Assembly: GCF_002811925.1 (NCBI RefSeq)
Contig: NZ_NPDS01000001.1
Coordinates: forward strand, 372,001-436,000
DNA from: Leptospira barantonii
GTDB lineage: Bacteria > Spirochaetota > Leptospiria > Leptospirales > Leptospiraceae
DNA: 64,000 nt
Reading direction: 5' to 3'
Positions within the stretch are counted from its first letter, which is position 1. Every line of letters starts with the position of its first letter. The notes under the pieces are model-generated. The model made no database searches. It saw nothing but the letters and a program-made list of their open reading frames with translations, and had not been told where the DNA came from. Shown here in pieces: positions 20,818 to 34,571 of the stretch. The translations under genes and the position numbers were made by a program.

Positions 20818-22001
20818 AAATAAGCCGGGATATCGTAGTCTTCCGCTTTCGGAGAAGAGCTGTTCGGAGAACGATGACGCAACGATCCCGGATTTCTTTG
20901 CGATTCCGCGTTCTCTTCACCGAAAAAATCTTTTTTCTCCGAGGAAGAATTCTCCATCCCAACAGCCTTACGTTGAAACCCGTAATTCTCCTGAACTCTC
21001 GTAACCAAATCCTGATTCTGAATCAGTTTACCCGATGAAGAACGTTTGTTAAAACCGGTTGCGATCACCGTTACACGGATTTTATTCGAAAGAGTTTCGT
21101 CTTCGTGAAGACCGATGATGATGTTCGCATTCGGATCCACTTGAGAAGTGATGATTCCCGAAACTTCGTTCCAATCGGAGATCGTAAGATCCTTACCGCC
21201 GGAAACGTTGATGAGAAGAGAGGACGCGCCTGCGATCGAAGTGGAGTCTAACAACGAATTGTTGATCGCGTATTCCACCGCTTCTTTTACTTTTCCTTCT
21301 CCGCTTCCTTCGCCGACTCCCATGACCGCGTCGCCCGTATCGCGCATGATCGTCTTAACGTCCGCAAAGTCCACGTTGATCAGACCGGGATTGTTGATGA
21401 TATCGCTGATGCCTCGAACTGCGTTCAAAAGAATATCGTCGATCACTTGAAACGCGAGATCGATCGGAGTGTTTTTATCCACAACTCTAAAGATCGAATC
21501 GTTGTTGATGAGAATCAACGTATCCACGTGAGAACGGAGTTGTTCGATTCCTTTGCGTGCGAGTTCCATTCTTCTTCTGCCTTCAAAGGAGAATGGAAGT
21601 GTGACAACTCCGACCACGAGACATTTCATTTCTTTTGCGATCTTTGCGATTACGGGCGCGGCTCCGGTTCCGGTTCCACCGCCCATTCCCGCAGTGATAA
21701 AAACCATATCGGCTCCGCGCAAAGACGATTGGATTCTTTCCTTATCCTCTTCGGCGGCCTTGTAACCGAGTTCGGGATCGCCACCCGCTCCCATACCGCG
21801 AGTCGCTTTGGTTCCTAAGATGATTTTGTTTTCCACGGGAGAACGAAGAAGAACCTGTTCGTCCGTGTTGAGAATCGCAAACTCCACTCCTTTCAAAGTG
21901 GAATTGGACATTCTGGTGACGGCATTCATACCGCCGCCGCCGATTCCGAATACTTTAATGACTGCGGGACTGGTTTTTGTTTCTTCTTCAAATCGGATCA
22001 T
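20793..22001 (-). CDS. ftsZ: Cell division GTPase FtsZ
   Basis: Tubulin homologue that polymerises into the Z ring. The GTP-binding signature [19 protein letters not shown], the N-terminal [13 protein letters not shown] loop, NNDSIFRVV and the catalytic T7 loop [12 protein letters not shown] are all present. The C-terminus has a ~60-residue disordered linker and then the conserved tail YDIPAYLRR, which binds FtsA. 402 residues is normal. It lies 25 bases downstream of ftsA in the ftsQ-ftsA-ftsZ order of the dcw cluster. Confidence 0.98.
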   Translation of the reverse strand: MIRFEEETKTSPAVIKVFGIGGGGMNAVTRMSNSTLKGVEFAILNTDEQVLLRSPVENKIILGTKATRGMGAGGDPELGYKAAEEDKERIQSSLRGADMVFITAGMGGGTGTGAAPVIAKIAKEMKCLVVGVVTLPFSFEGRRRMELARKGIEQLRSHVDTLILINNDSIFRVVDKNTPIDLAFQVIDDILLNAVRGISDIINNPGLINVDFADVKTIMRDTGDAVMGVGEGSGEGKVKEAVEYAINNSLLDSTSIAGASSLLINVSGGKDLTISDWNEVSGIITSQVDPNANIIIGLHEDETLSNKIRVTVIATGFNKRSSSGKLIQNQDLVTRVQENYGFQRKAVGMENSSSEKKDFFGEENAESQRNPGSLRHRSPNSSSPKAEDYDIPAYLRRNSSGP

Positions 22002-22026
22002 ATTCTGTTTTCCTAATGGAGTTGGT

Positions 22027-23256
22027 TCAAAGATTGTCTTCGATCCATCTTCTGATTTTTTTCGTCCAACCTTCCGAACGGTCCACGGATTTCTGATCCA
22101 TGTCCGTCATTCTATCTGCGTATTTGATCATTCCGATTACGGTCGAGAATTCGGGCGAAGACGCCTTCTCCGCGAGTCCGCTGATTCCGCCCGGTCTTGC
22201 CCTGGAAGCCGTTAGACGAAACACGTCTTCCGCAAGGGTGTCGATTCCTTCGAGAAGGCTTCCTCCTCCGGTAAGAATCACTCCTCCCGCAAGAAGTCCT
22301 TTTTTGCCGGACTTTTCGAGTTCCTTGTCGACCATCTCGAAAATTTCGCGCATTCTCGGTTCGATGATGGAAACGAGTTCTTCACGGAGCACTTGTCTTG
22401 CGGGTCTTCCGCTGATGGGAGGAATCTCGATCGTTTCCGTGGGATCGATTTCGGAAAGAACGGTATGACCGTATCTTTTTTTGAGTAGTTCGGCTGTTTC
22501 TAATGTGGTTTTGAGTCCGATGGAAATGTCGCTCGTGACGTTGATTCCTCCGAACGGAATCACGGAAGAATAAGAAATCCCTCCGTCTACGTAAACGATC
22601 AGATCGCAGATTCCGGCGCCTATGTCGAGAACGGCGGTTCCGAGATCCTTCTCACCCGAGGTCAACACGGCTTCGGATGATGCGAGGCTGGAAAGAATCA
22701 TGACCTCGCAGACGAGCCCCGATGATTCAACACATTTTTCTAAATTATGAATTGCTGTTATACCCGCGGTCACGATATGAACTTCCGCTTCGAGACGAAC
22801 TCCGGTCATTCCGATCGGATCGCGGATACTCGTTTGATCGTCCACCGAGAATTCTTTGGAAAGAACGTGAAGGATTTGTTGATCCGCGGGAACACGGATC
22901 GCTTGTGCGGCTTCGATCACTCGAACCACATCCGGTTCGGTTACGGTTCGATCTCGGTTCGTGATTGCCACAACTCCCTTAGAGTTATCCGCCTTTACAG
23001 TTTTGCCGGTGATGTTTACCGCTACGGAAGAAATTTCCTGACCGGACATGAGTTCGGCTTCGCTTACGGCTTCGATGATGGACCGGGTGGTGGATTCGAT
23101 ATTGATGATGGATCCGTTTTTGACTCCGGAAGAAGGATATGCTCCGGTTCCTATGATTTCCACTTCGTATTCGGAGATAGGTCGGGCCACGACCACTTTT
23201 GTCAAAGAGGTCCCGAGGTCCAATGCGGCGATGATTCTATCTCTCGGTTCCAACAT
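22027..23256 (-). CDS. ftsA: Cell division protein FtsA
   Basis: Actin-fold ATPase that anchors FtsZ to the inner membrane. The phosphate-1 motif [19 protein letters not shown], phosphate-2 motif [19 protein letters not shown] and adenosine motif [15 protein letters not shown] are clear. A C-terminal amphipathic helix ([16 protein letters not shown]) is the membrane-targeting sequence. The start is set at ATG 23256, one base after the ftsQ stop; a longer in-frame reading into ftsQ would add 22 unrelated residues. About 409 residues. Confidence 0.96.
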   Translation of the reverse strand: MLEPRDRIIAALDLGTSLTKVVVARPISEYEVEIIGTGAYPSSGVKNGSIINIESTTRSIIEAVSEAELMSGQEISSVAVNITGKTVKADNSKGVVAITNRDRTVTEPDVVRVIEAAQAIRVPADQQILHVLSKEFSVDDQTSIRDPIGMTGVRLEAEVHIVTAGITAIHNLEKCVESSGLVCEVMILSSLASSEAVLTSGEKDLGTAVLDIGAGICDLIVYVDGGISYSSVIPFGGINVTSDISIGLKTTLETAELLKKRYGHTVLSEIDPTETIEIPPISGRPARQVLREELVSIIEPRMREIFEMVDKELEKSGKKGLLAGGVILTGGGSLLEGIDTLAEDVFRLTASRARPGGISGLAEKASSPEFSTVIGMIKYADRMTDMDQKSVDRSEGWTKKIRRWIEDNL

Positions 23257-23257
23257 A

Positions 23258-24004
<747 letters not shown>

Positions 24005-24201
24005 GATAAATTCTTCAGGGAAATTTCTTCTCTGGTTCCAATATCGGGATTTGTTGCGTGGAGTACATCCGTTTTTCTGAAGGCCCGTTGTCGACGCGGT
24101 CTTTCAGAAAGGTTTTGAGGAAGTTTGGAAAAGGTTTGCCGCTTTGTTAAAATGATTCATCGTCGTAAAGGTCGGAAGTACGAAATGCCGAGAATTCGAA
24201 A

Positions 24202-24222
24202 GGTAGTAGTTCCTACATTTTT
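24202..24222 (+). repeat. Short dispersed intergenic repeat, single copy
   Basis: GGTAGTAGTTCCTACATTTTT, one copy of a family seen at five places in this window, here in the gap between ftsQ and the MCE gene. The TGTAG-like and CTACA ends form a small inverted repeat. Confidence 0.6.
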
Positions 24223-24280
24223 CTAAAAAATCGGAACGTCCAAGTTTGAAACCGGGATCTGAAAAGAAGCTGAACTCATT

Positions 24281-25081
24281 ATGAATCTTACCAAACACAC
24301 AGCGGTCCTTACGGGAGTGATCTTCTTCCTGGCTTTTTCCTTGGGAATGTATATTTCCGTGATCGAAAAGGCGGGAACCAAGGACGATTATCCATACACG
24401 ATGAAGATCTATTATCCTCGTTTGGAAGGAATTCATCCCGGCGCGCCGGTGCGGATTTTGGGCGTGGAAAGAGGGATCGTTTTGAGTTTGGACGTGGTTC
24501 CGATCGACGAAGTAGGAGATCAGAAATTCTTAAATAAGGATCAAACCAAGGCGATCGAAATCGTGATTCGTTTGAAGGAACCGATCACTCTTTGGGACAA
24601 TTATAAGATCACCTTTCAAACCAATACGATTCTTTCGGGTAGAACCATCGATATCGATCCGGGTTCGTCGGAAAAGGAAGACACTACATTCTTTCAACCG
24701 ACGTATTTGGAAGAAGAACAAAGACCTCCGGACTTCTTACCTTCGGCCGATTACTTTGAGGATTTTTTCGCGGCTTCCACGGGTGTGATTCGCGAGAATC
24801 GAGAGGATATTCGCGCTTCGTTTACCAATCTTTATGAGATTTCGGAAAAGCTGAAGTCGAACCGCGGAACGATTCCTCAGATCATCAATTCTCCGGAAAC
24901 ATACGACAACGTGTTGGAACTCCTTACCGACGCGAGAATTTTCGGCAACGACGCCCGTCGTTATACGGAAGGTTATCGCAAGTTGGAACGTTCTGCGCCG
25001 ACTCCGTTTACGATCAATTTGTATCGTAGGACGACTTTGATCGGTAGTGTCGGGAACGATTACTATTTCGGGAAGTTGTAG
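24281..25081 (+). CDS. MlaD/MCE-family protein (lipid transport)
   Basis: 266 residues with one N-terminal membrane helix ([19 protein letters not shown]) and then an MCE domain: [28 protein letters not shown] is the conserved G-x-x-x-G-x-P-V-x-x-x-G-V motif, followed by a beta-barrel pattern ending [19 protein letters not shown] proteins anchored in the inner membrane form hexameric rings that move lipids between membranes with ABC transporters of the Mla type. No mlaE/mlaF partner is adjacent. The C-terminus is helical and lacks the long needle. The stop codon lies within the first unit of a repeat pair. Confidence 0.88.
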   Translation: MNLTKHTAVLTGVIFFLAFSLGMYISVIEKAGTKDDYPYTMKIYYPRLEGIHPGAPVRILGVERGIVLSLDVVPIDEVGDQKFLNKDQTKAIEIVIRLKEPITLWDNYKITFQTNTILSGRTIDIDPGSSEKEDTTFFQPTYLEEEQRPPDFLPSADYFEDFFAASTGVIRENREDIRASFTNLYEISEKLKSNRGTIPQIINSPETYDNVLELLTDARIFGNDARRYTEGYRKLERSAPTPFTINLYRRTTLIGSVGNDYYFGKL

Positions 25082-25146
25082 TAGATCCTACACGATTTGT
25101 CGGAACAACGGTATAAGAGAGAACTTGTAATAGATCCTACATTTTT
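25076..25146 (+). repeat. Pair of dispersed intergenic repeats, 49-bp spacing
   Basis: TTGTAGTAGATCCTACACG (25076) and TTGTAATAGATCCTACATTTT (25125), start to start 49 bp, with unrelated sequence between. The first copy includes the MCE stop codon; the second ends just before the VapC-type gene's 3' end. Same family as the repeats near 24.2, 25.9, 53.8 and 60.3 kb. Confidence 0.7.
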
Positions 25147-25150
25147 CGTT

Positions 25151-25549
25151 TTACCAAATCGTTTTTAAACCGCGAGCCTTATACTTTTTCATCTCAGAAT
25201 CCTTACTAACAATGGTTAGCTTTCGTTTCATCGCCTGCCAAATTAACATTCGATCGAACGGATCTTTGTGATGGGATTCCGTTAAAGAATCGTAACTGCT
25301 TGCCTCATCGGCTTCCAAAGGAATGATTTCAATATTGAGTTTCGTTAATAAATCGGGAATCTGAGAAGGTTTGAATCCGGTAATTTTAAGTTTTCCTAAT
25401 TTACATTTGAGAGAAATTTCCCACAACGAGATTGAACTTGCATATATGGCGTTTTCCGGGTTTTCAATGATTTCTCTCGCCCTTTTGCTGAGAAGATTTG
25501 AAGATCCGATTGCCCATAAAATTACGTGCGTATCCAGAAGATATTTCAT
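25151..25549 (-). CDS. vapC: PIN-domain toxin, VapC type
   Basis: 132 residues. A PIN nuclease with YLLDTHVILWAIG (first catalytic Asp5), SSISLWEISLKCKLGKL (catalytic Glu) and HHKDPFDRMLIWQAM (later acidic residues), then a final VSKDSEMKKY strand. VapC-type toxins cleave RNA, often tRNA or rRNA. Overlaps its antitoxin gene by four bases (ATGA), the classic type II toxin-antitoxin arrangement. All acidic active-site residues look intact, so it is probably functional. Confidence 0.93.
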   Translation of the reverse strand: MKYLLDTHVILWAIGSSNLLSKRAREIIENPENAIYASSISLWEISLKCKLGKLKITGFKPSQIPDLLTKLNIEIIPLEADEASSYDSLTESHHKDPFDRMLIWQAMKRKLTIVSKDSEMKKYKARGLKTIW

Positions 25550-25785
25550 GGTGAATCGAGAAATTCTTCCTCTGAAATTTTAAAATCTTCGGAAAAGGTT
25601 ATTTTCGATTTTTGATCTAAGAATCCGATTTTTCGTTTAGCCGGTTTTTTAGGAGAGATCGGCACGATCATTGCGACCGGTTTTTTGCCTTTTCCGTAAA
25701 GAATGCCTATCTGTTCTCCGTTTTTAACGGATTCGAGAACTTTGGAAAAATTCGATTTGAGTTCGCCTACGGGAAAGGATTTCAT
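25546..25785 (-). CDS. Antitoxin, Phd/YefM-like, partner of the PIN toxin
   Basis: 79 residues. MKSFPVGELKSNFSKVLESVKNGEQIGILYGKGKKPVAMIVP is the N-terminal Phd/YefM DNA-binding module. The basic linker and the acidic C-terminus (FSEDFKISEEEFLDSP) would wrap the toxin. It is the first gene of the pair, consistent with autoregulation. The predicted -10 box sits so close to the ATG that the mRNA may be leaderless. Confidence 0.9.
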   Translation of the reverse strand: MKSFPVGELKSNFSKVLESVKNGEQIGILYGKGKKPVAMIVPISPKKPAKRKIGFLDQKSKITFSEDFKISEEEFLDSP

Positions 25786-25791
25786 ATTCCG

Positions 25792-25822
25792 ATTTTAAAC
25801 TTTTTCTTGTCAACTTGTCAAG
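25792..25822 (-). promoter_or_regulatory. Candidate promoter/operator of the toxin-antitoxin operon
   Basis: On the minus strand CTTGACAAGTTGACAAG carries two overlapping TTGACAAG direct repeats. The first TTGACA is followed after 18 bases by TAAAAT, a good -10 box, and the antitoxin ATG begins six bases later. The repeats are a plausible antitoxin operator. Confidence 0.5.
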
Positions 25823-25890
25823 TAAAACGAAATCGGGAGGATCGGTTTTTGGCTATCGTATGTCGGAAGAATCATCGTAGCCACGGAGAA

Positions 25891-25960
25891 TGTAGTAGTT
25901 CCTACATTTTCGAAAATTTACTTCGTACGTCGCTAAGAACGTAATAGTTCCCACACTTTC
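25891..25960 (+). repeat. Pair of dispersed intergenic repeats, 49-bp spacing
   Basis: TGTAGTAGTTCCTACATTTT at 25891 and a diverged copy (CGTAATAGTTCCCACACTTT) 49 bp further, between the toxin-antitoxin operon and the glycosyltransferase gene. The intervening ~30 bp is unrelated to that in the other pairs. Confidence 0.7.
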
Positions 25961-25999
25961 CTCCGACTGAAAATCTCCGAACCGACCGATAAATCCAAT

Positions 26000-27100
<1,101 letters not shown>

Positions 27101-27105
27101 CCGTT

Positions 27106-27330
27106 TTGATTCTACTTCATAGACTAAAAGGGGACGAGTTTGTACTCAACGCTTCTCACATTGAGAGTCTTGAAGCCAATCCCGACACTACGATTACTCT
27201 TTCCAACGATCGAAAGTATGTGGTGAAAGAATCCGTTCCCGAAGTTATCGAAAAAATCTTAGAATATAAAAAACGGATTCTTGTGTTTCCTATGGGATCT
27301 TCTCCGGATCAGTTCAAAAGGATGGATTAA
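27106..27330 (+). CDS. flbD: Flagellar protein FlbD
   Basis: 74 residues: ILLHRLKGDEFVLNASHIESLEANPDTTITL and the C-terminal block VPEVIEKILEYKKRIL are the FlbD (SwrD) family. In spirochaetes and firmicutes it sits before motA, and SwrD is reported to raise motor power. A TTG start with AAGGA ~10 bases upstream is the only reasonable start. Six bases separate it from motA. Confidence 0.9.
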   Translation: MILLHRLKGDEFVLNASHIESLEANPDTTITLSNDRKYVVKESVPEVIEKILEYKKRILVFPMGSSPDQFKRMD

Positions 27331-27336
27331 TACAAC

Positions 27337-28119
<783 letters not shown>

Positions 28120-28134
28120 ACTCGGGCTTTCATT

Positions 28135-28981
<847 letters not shown>

Positions 28982-28982
28982 T

Positions 28983-29526
<544 letters not shown>

Positions 29527-29527
<1 letters not shown>

Positions 29528-30267
29528 TGAGAAAAATTCTTGGAGTGATCCCGGCACGTTATGCGAGCTCTCGCTTTCCGGGAAAACCTCTCGTAAAAAT
29601 CGGGGATAAAACGATGATCGAGTGGACGTACCGGAATGCCTCCCGGTCGACCACTCTTTCCGAGTTGGTCGTCGCAACCGACGACGAAAGAATTCACAAA
29701 GTCGTATTAAAATTCGGCGGCAAGAGCGTGATGACGAGCGCGGATCATCCTTCCGGAACCGATCGTATCATTGAAGTCGCCGAAAAATTTCCCGATTATT
29801 CCGTGATCGTAAACATCCAAGGAGACGAACCCGGAATCGAACCGGAACTCGTGGACGGGGTCGCGAGTTTAAAAGCGTCTCATCCGGAATGGACGATGAG
29901 CACCGCGGCCGTTCCTTTATTAGAAATTTCTCATGGAACCGATCCCAATCGCGTAAAGGTCATCATGGATCAAAACGGAAAGGCGATCTATTTTTCCAGA
30001 TCCTTGATCCCGAGTCAGTTTAAGGTCACGGTTCCCTTGTATCGACATCTGGGAATTTACGGATACGACCGTGATTTTTTGTTGAAGTACAATTCTCTAC
30101 CGAAAAGCGCATTGGAAGAATCCGAATCGCTGGAACAATTGCGTGCGATCGAAGCCGGTTACGGAATCGGAGTTTACGTTGCGAAGGAAGCTGGGTTGTC
30201 CGTGGACACGCCGGCGGATCTGGAAATCGTAATCGAGGATTTTAAAAAACGGAAGTGGATTACTTAA
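29527..30267 (+). CDS. kdsB: 3-deoxy-manno-octulosonate cytidylyltransferase (CMP-Kdo synthetase)
   Basis: 246 residues. Activates Kdo with CTP for lipid A-core assembly in the cytosol. KILGVIPARYASSRFPGKPL is the signature nucleotide-binding loop. DHPSGTDRIIEVAEKF, VNIQGDEPGIEPELVD, YRHLGIYGYDRDFLLKY and ESLEQLRAIEAGYGI follow as in KdsB. Its ATG overlaps the fliL stop by one base (TGATG), so it is translationally coupled to motility genes. It converges with the STAS gene, overlapping by 8 bp. Confidence 0.96.
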
Positions 30268-30598
30268 GAGCTTCTTGAAGAGAATTGTGGATTAAGACGA
30301 AATCGGTTAATCCGACGATGTCCATTACCTTTCTGAAATGTTCGTTCAGACCGGCGAATTCGATCTTGCCCTTCGTTTCGGAGGCTCTGGTGATCAGGCT
30401 GATTAAAGTAGCGATCCCGGCCGAATTTATGTAGGAAGTTCCCTGAAAGTTCAGGATCACTCTGTTTCTTTTTTCAACGGGAATGGATTCGTATTTACCA
30501 ACGATCTCCTCATCTGCTTCCGAAGTGATTTCTCCTTCGATATGAATAATGGGAACGGAAACGGTGAGATCTACGAAAATTTTGAACTCGTCGGACAT
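30260..30598 (-). CDS. STAS-domain anti-anti-sigma factor
   Basis: 112 residues, a single STAS domain (SpoIIAA type). VSVPIIHIEGEITSEADEEIVGKY precedes GTSYINSAGIATLISLITRA, whose Ser in the INSAG motif is the usual phosphorylation site for an anti-sigma kinase. Leptospira has several such switches. No kinase or phosphatase is adjacent, so its partner is elsewhere. Cytosolic and possibly regulatory. Confidence 0.92.
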   Translation of the reverse strand: MSDEFKIFVDLTVSVPIIHIEGEITSEADEEIVGKYESIPVEKRNRVILNFQGTSYINSAGIATLISLITRASETKGKIEFAGLNEHFRKVMDIVGLTDFVLIHNSLQEALK

Positions 30599-30647
30599 AA
30601 GGAATCTTTCAACTAAAAATCGCTAAATTCCATTAAAGTCAATCGAA

Positions 30648-30860
30648 TTACGCATAATTTCCGAGCTCGGTCGGAGACAATTGGTCAAATTGTCGCCCAC
30701 ATTTTTTGCAATAAAATTTAACGGACTTAGGTTTGGATGAAATTCCAAACAGGATCAAAAAGATGCCGAGTTTGGTATAAGTTTTTTCTTCCCTTGAGTT
30801 GGGAGAGGTCCTACTGATTCCGCAGTCTTCACCGCAGGGTGGTTGGTTATTGGGATTCAC
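30648..30860 (-). CDS. Small zinc-ribbon-like protein of unknown function
   Basis: 70 residues with two CxxC-like pairs, CGEDCG near the N-terminus and YCKKCGRQF near the C-terminus, which may bind zinc. The middle has a short hydrophobic stretch (KLGIFLILFGIS). I do not recognise it. Its position as a tight minus-strand neighbour of the STAS and cytochrome genes and its Cys pattern favour a real gene, but no strong ribosome-binding site is visible. Confidence 0.55.
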   Translation of the reverse strand: MNPNNQPPCGEDCGISRTSPNSREEKTYTKLGIFLILFGISSKPKSVKFYCKKCGRQFDQLSPTELGNYA

Positions 30861-30951
30861 AAGAATAACGTGCTTTTGGGGTTTAAAAAATGCCAGTCGA
30901 AAAACCGGAAGTGGACCGGAAAACGAAAGTCTTCCGATCCGAAAGGGATTC

Positions 30952-31384
<433 letters not shown>

Positions 31385-31448
31385 ATATGCGAACCAGCTT
31401 ATCTTAGGAGGAAAATTCACGATAGAATTTTTTTGTCAGATAATTGTC

Positions 31449-31476
31449 ACGGGACTTGATTTTTCTCAAGCCCCGT
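31449..31476 (-). terminator. Hairpin after the thiolase/DUF35 operon
   Basis: Arms ACGGGACTTGA and TCAAGCCCCGT (10 of 11 paired) enclose a 6-base loop, 7 bases downstream of the DUF35 stop. No U-run directly follows on the minus strand, so it is a weak terminator or an mRNA 3'-end stabiliser. Confidence 0.4.
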
Positions 31477-31483
31477 AAAAGAA

Positions 31484-31840
<357 letters not shown>

Positions 31841-31842
31841 GT

Positions 31843-33003
31843 TTAAATCCTCTGAAGAATATGAATACAACTCACCGCGCCCGGTCCGCCCAACACGTGT
31901 GTCAATGCGGTTCTCGCGTTGGTCACTTGACGTTTATCCGATTGATCCCTAAGCTGAAACGTCATTTCGACGATCTGGCCGATTCCGGTCGCTCCGACAG
32001 GATGTCCTTTCGCTTTGAGACCGCCCGATGTGTTTACGGGAAGTTTTCCGCCGAGACGGGTATGTCCGTCCATCGTATAAGAACCGCCTTTGCCCTTGTC
32101 CACAAAACCAAGATCTTCGATGTTGATGATTTCGGTAATCGTAAAACAATCGTGACATTCCAAAACGTCGATTTCTTCCCGTTTTACTCCGGACATTTTA
32201 AATGCTTCTGCGGCGGCTTGAACCGTTGCGGGAAAACTTACCGAATCCTTTTTTAATGCGACGTTGAAATAATCTCCTCCGATTCCCGATCCTTTGATGA
32301 CAACCGGATCTTTGCGAATCGATTTCGCTTTGTCCAAGGTAGTGATCACAAGCGCGGTGCTTGCGTCCGTCACTAAGGAAACGTCATGAAAACCAAACGG
32401 AGTTGTGACCATTCTCGCTCTCATGATATTGTTAAACGAAATCTCCTTTTGTTTGTGTGCGAACGGGTTCAAACTTCCGTGATAGTAATTCTTTTCTGCG
32501 ACCTTTGCGAGCATTTCTTTGGTCGTTCCGAATTCGTACATGTGACGGATCGCGTTGAGGGCGAAACCGGAAGGTCCGGAAATACAATAACCGCCTTCCA
32601 CATCCGCATCTTGACCTCTTGCTACGATTTCCATCGTCGTTTCAGGATCGAGCCCGTTCATCTTTTCAACACCAAGAACCAAAACCGTATCGTAGATCCC
32701 GGCGGCTACGGCCAAGAATCCCTGACGCGCCGCGATTCCTCCGGATGCGCAGGCTCCTTCGGTGCGAATCGCAGGACGATCGCCTAATCCGAGTAAGTTG
32801 GCCGCATAAGAACCCATCGTGTTTTGTTTGTTGAATTCGTTACCCGCGTAGTTTCCCACGAAAACCGCTTGGATTTCCTTACGATCGATACCCGCGTCCA
32901 GAATCGCTCCGTTTCCCGCTTCGGTTACAAGATCCCTCAAGGTTCTGTCCTTATGATTTCCGTGTTCCGTTTCGTAAGCTCCGATGATCGCTACTTCTCT
33001 CAT
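31843..33003 (-). CDS. Thiolase family protein (SCP-x/acetyl-CoA acetyltransferase-like)
   Basis: 386 residues of thiolase fold. The N-terminal half has EGACASGGIAARQGFLAVAAG with the acylated Cys. The C-terminal half carries ECHDCFTITEIINIEDLGF and NTSGGLKAKGHPVGATGIGQI with the catalytic His. The architecture (a Cys-His dyad with the second C-x-C variant replaced) and the DUF35 partner place it in the SCP2-thiolase-like group, acting in degradation or synthesis of branched or other acyl-CoA. A palindrome about 95 bp upstream may be its operator. Confidence 0.93.
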   Translation of the reverse strand: MREVAIIGAYETEHGNHKDRTLRDLVTEAGNGAILDAGIDRKEIQAVFVGNYAGNEFNKQNTMGSYAANLLGLGDRPAIRTEGACASGGIAARQGFLAVAAGIYDTVLVLGVEKMNGLDPETTMEIVARGQDADVEGGYCISGPSGFALNAIRHMYEFGTTKEMLAKVAEKNYYHGSLNPFAHKQKEISFNNIMRARMVTTPFGFHDVSLVTDASTALVITTLDKAKSIRKDPVVIKGSGIGGDYFNVALKKDSVSFPATVQAAAEAFKMSGVKREEIDVLECHDCFTITEIINIEDLGFVDKGKGGSYTMDGHTRLGGKLPVNTSGGLKAKGHPVGATGIGQIVEMTFQLRDQSDKRQVTNARTALTHVLGGPGAVSCIHILQRI

Positions 33004-33096
33004 GGAAGTCTCTCCGTTTATAAAATTAGAATTTTAGAATATACTGATTTTTAAAGCGCCGATCGGAACAAACTTTTTGAAACGTTTTTTAAAATG

Positions 33097-33110
33097 AATG
33101 AACGTTCATT
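33097..33110. promoter_or_regulatory. TetR/FadR-type palindromic operator upstream of thiolase
   Basis: AATGAACGTTCATT is a perfect 14-bp palindrome 94 bp before the thiolase start. Extended to TGAATGAACGTTCATTGG it resembles the TetR-family FadR box of Bacillus (TGAATGAnTAnTCATTCA). Regulation by a fatty-acid-responsive TetR protein is a reasonable inference; no such gene is in this window. Confidence 0.5.
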
Positions 33111-33265
33111 GGTAAGGTCGTTTTCGATCGGAATCTATGGAAGAAGAATCAGGAAAGGCTTTCGAGTGCACTTCTTTTTTTGTAGGGAAATATCAGTATG
33201 AGATCCTACAAGACGGAGAGTTTTAGTTTTTGGATAAAAGCCTAAAGTAGGAATTCCTTCGATTT

Positions 33266-34318
33266 TTAAAAATGAAACGCCGCTCCCGCGCTGACCGATT
33301 CCGAGTTTTGATTTTTTAAATATTCAAGAAGGAAGTTTGCGTTCTTCCATCTAAATTCCATTCCGATCGTTCCATACCAATTCGAATGACTGATAAAAAG
33401 ATTTCGTTTTAAGTCTATAAACGCAAGAGTAGGGTTTGTCAAAAAATCATCCCGATTGCTCGAAGATGAAAGTGCCACGTTGCGATCGACTCGAATGTTC
33501 ACCGTACCTTGGTTATACATCGCGCCCAAACCCCCATACATGGTAAAGAATCCGATCGTCTTCGCATAACGAAAGTCTACGGTCGCGGAATACAGATTCG
33601 AGTTGTAGGAAAGATCGTTGATCCCGATCCACTTTCTTCTTTGACCTGAAAGATTGACGTTGGTCGGTCTTCGATCGTAAGAATGAAGTTGAATCGTCTG
33701 CAAGGATTGATATAAACCGAATCCGAAAGAAAGTCCGTCGTTTGTACCTTCTTCCGAAGAATTTTTTTCCGCAAAAGGAAAGTATCTTAGATTGAGTCCC
33801 GAGTTTGCGACCTTGCCGTGTAAGTCCGTTTTTCTGATTTTTAAAAAAGGAACGTTCTGTTCCGAAAGTTGATACGGAAAATAATGAAAGTGAAGATTCC
33901 ATTTGTAAAGTTCGGAATTCGAATTCGAGAACAAAGCTCCCAAGTTCACTCCTAAATTGACGGAGGGCGACGCGGCGATTCCTTGTTTCGGAAGTTCGCG
34001 TAGTTCCGAGTTTTCGAAAAAATAATTTCTCGGACTCAGGTTCGTTCTTGCGACCGAGTAACCAAGACCGATTCTCCCTTTAGTCAAACGGGTTCCACCC
34101 AACAAGGAAGAATTGATGTTTTGTAAAACGGCGGATTCTCCCATGGAAAGAAGAAATTCTTTTGTATAAACGGCGTCTAACGCGGGATCGATCAGATTTG
34201 CGCCGAACGTGATTTCGCTTGGAATCGACGCACATTCCACACCGATGCAAAGCGCTTCGGAATACGAGCTTTTTGAAACTAAGAATAAAAAAAGAATTAT
34301 AAAGACGTAATGTTTCAA
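33266..34318 (-). CDS. Probable outer-membrane beta-barrel protein
   Basis: 350 residues with a cleavable signal (MKHYVFIILFLFLVSKSSYSEA). The mature chain is beta-rich with alternating hydrophobic residues (RIGLGYSVARTNL, SVNLGVNLGALF, GLSFGFGLYQSL, SATVDFRYAKTIGFFTMYGGLGAMY, LFISHSNWYGTIGMEFRWKNANFLLEYL) and ends in AAFHF. A terminal aromatic residue of this kind is the BAM recognition signal. I do not recognise the exact family. It is divergent from the SRPBCC gene across the 34-bp palindrome. Confidence 0.75.
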   Translation of the reverse strand: MKHYVFIILFLFLVSKSSYSEALCIGVECASIPSEITFGANLIDPALDAVYTKEFLLSMGESAVLQNINSSLLGGTRLTKGRIGLGYSVARTNLSPRNYFFENSELRELPKQGIAASPSVNLGVNLGALFSNSNSELYKWNLHFHYFPYQLSEQNVPFLKIRKTDLHGKVANSGLNLRYFPFAEKNSSEEGTNDGLSFGFGLYQSLQTIQLHSYDRRPTNVNLSGQRRKWIGINDLSYNSNLYSATVDFRYAKTIGFFTMYGGLGAMYNQGTVNIRVDRNVALSSSSNRDDFLTNPTLAFIDLKRNLFISHSNWYGTIGMEFRWKNANFLLEYLKNQNSESVSAGAAFHF

Positions 34319-34448
34319 GGTTGGGAACAGTTTGTGAAAAACGCATTCTTAGGAAAGCGTTTTACGAAGCGCGAAACCTGCGAAATTCTTTTATCTTTTT
34401 CCGATTTCCGGAAGTCGTTTTGCTTGAAGAAGAGTATTCTTTTGAAAG

Positions 34449-34482
34449 AACAATATTTTTGAACATGTTCAAAAATATTGTT
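34449..34482. repeat. Perfect 34-bp palindrome between divergent genes
   Basis: Two uninterrupted 17-base complementary arms meet at 34465/34466 with no loop. The core is TTGAACATGTTCAA, surrounded by A/T-rich flanks (AACAATATTTT and complement). It lies 131 bp before the beta-barrel gene and 90 bp before the SRPBCC gene. A dimeric-repressor site or cruciform is likely. It is not a terminator because no gene converges on it. Confidence 0.8.
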
Positions 34483-34571
34483 GATGGAAATTAACGTCTC
34501 TGCAGAATCCGGTTTTAGATCTCGGAAAGTTTTGCGTTTTTAAATCCCCGGATCGTTTAAGGAGAACTTTT

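Noticed and set aside
24104..24436. 110-codon minus-strand frame across the ftsQ-MCE gap
   Set aside because: Overlaps the start of the MCE gene on the opposite strand and has no signal or motif.
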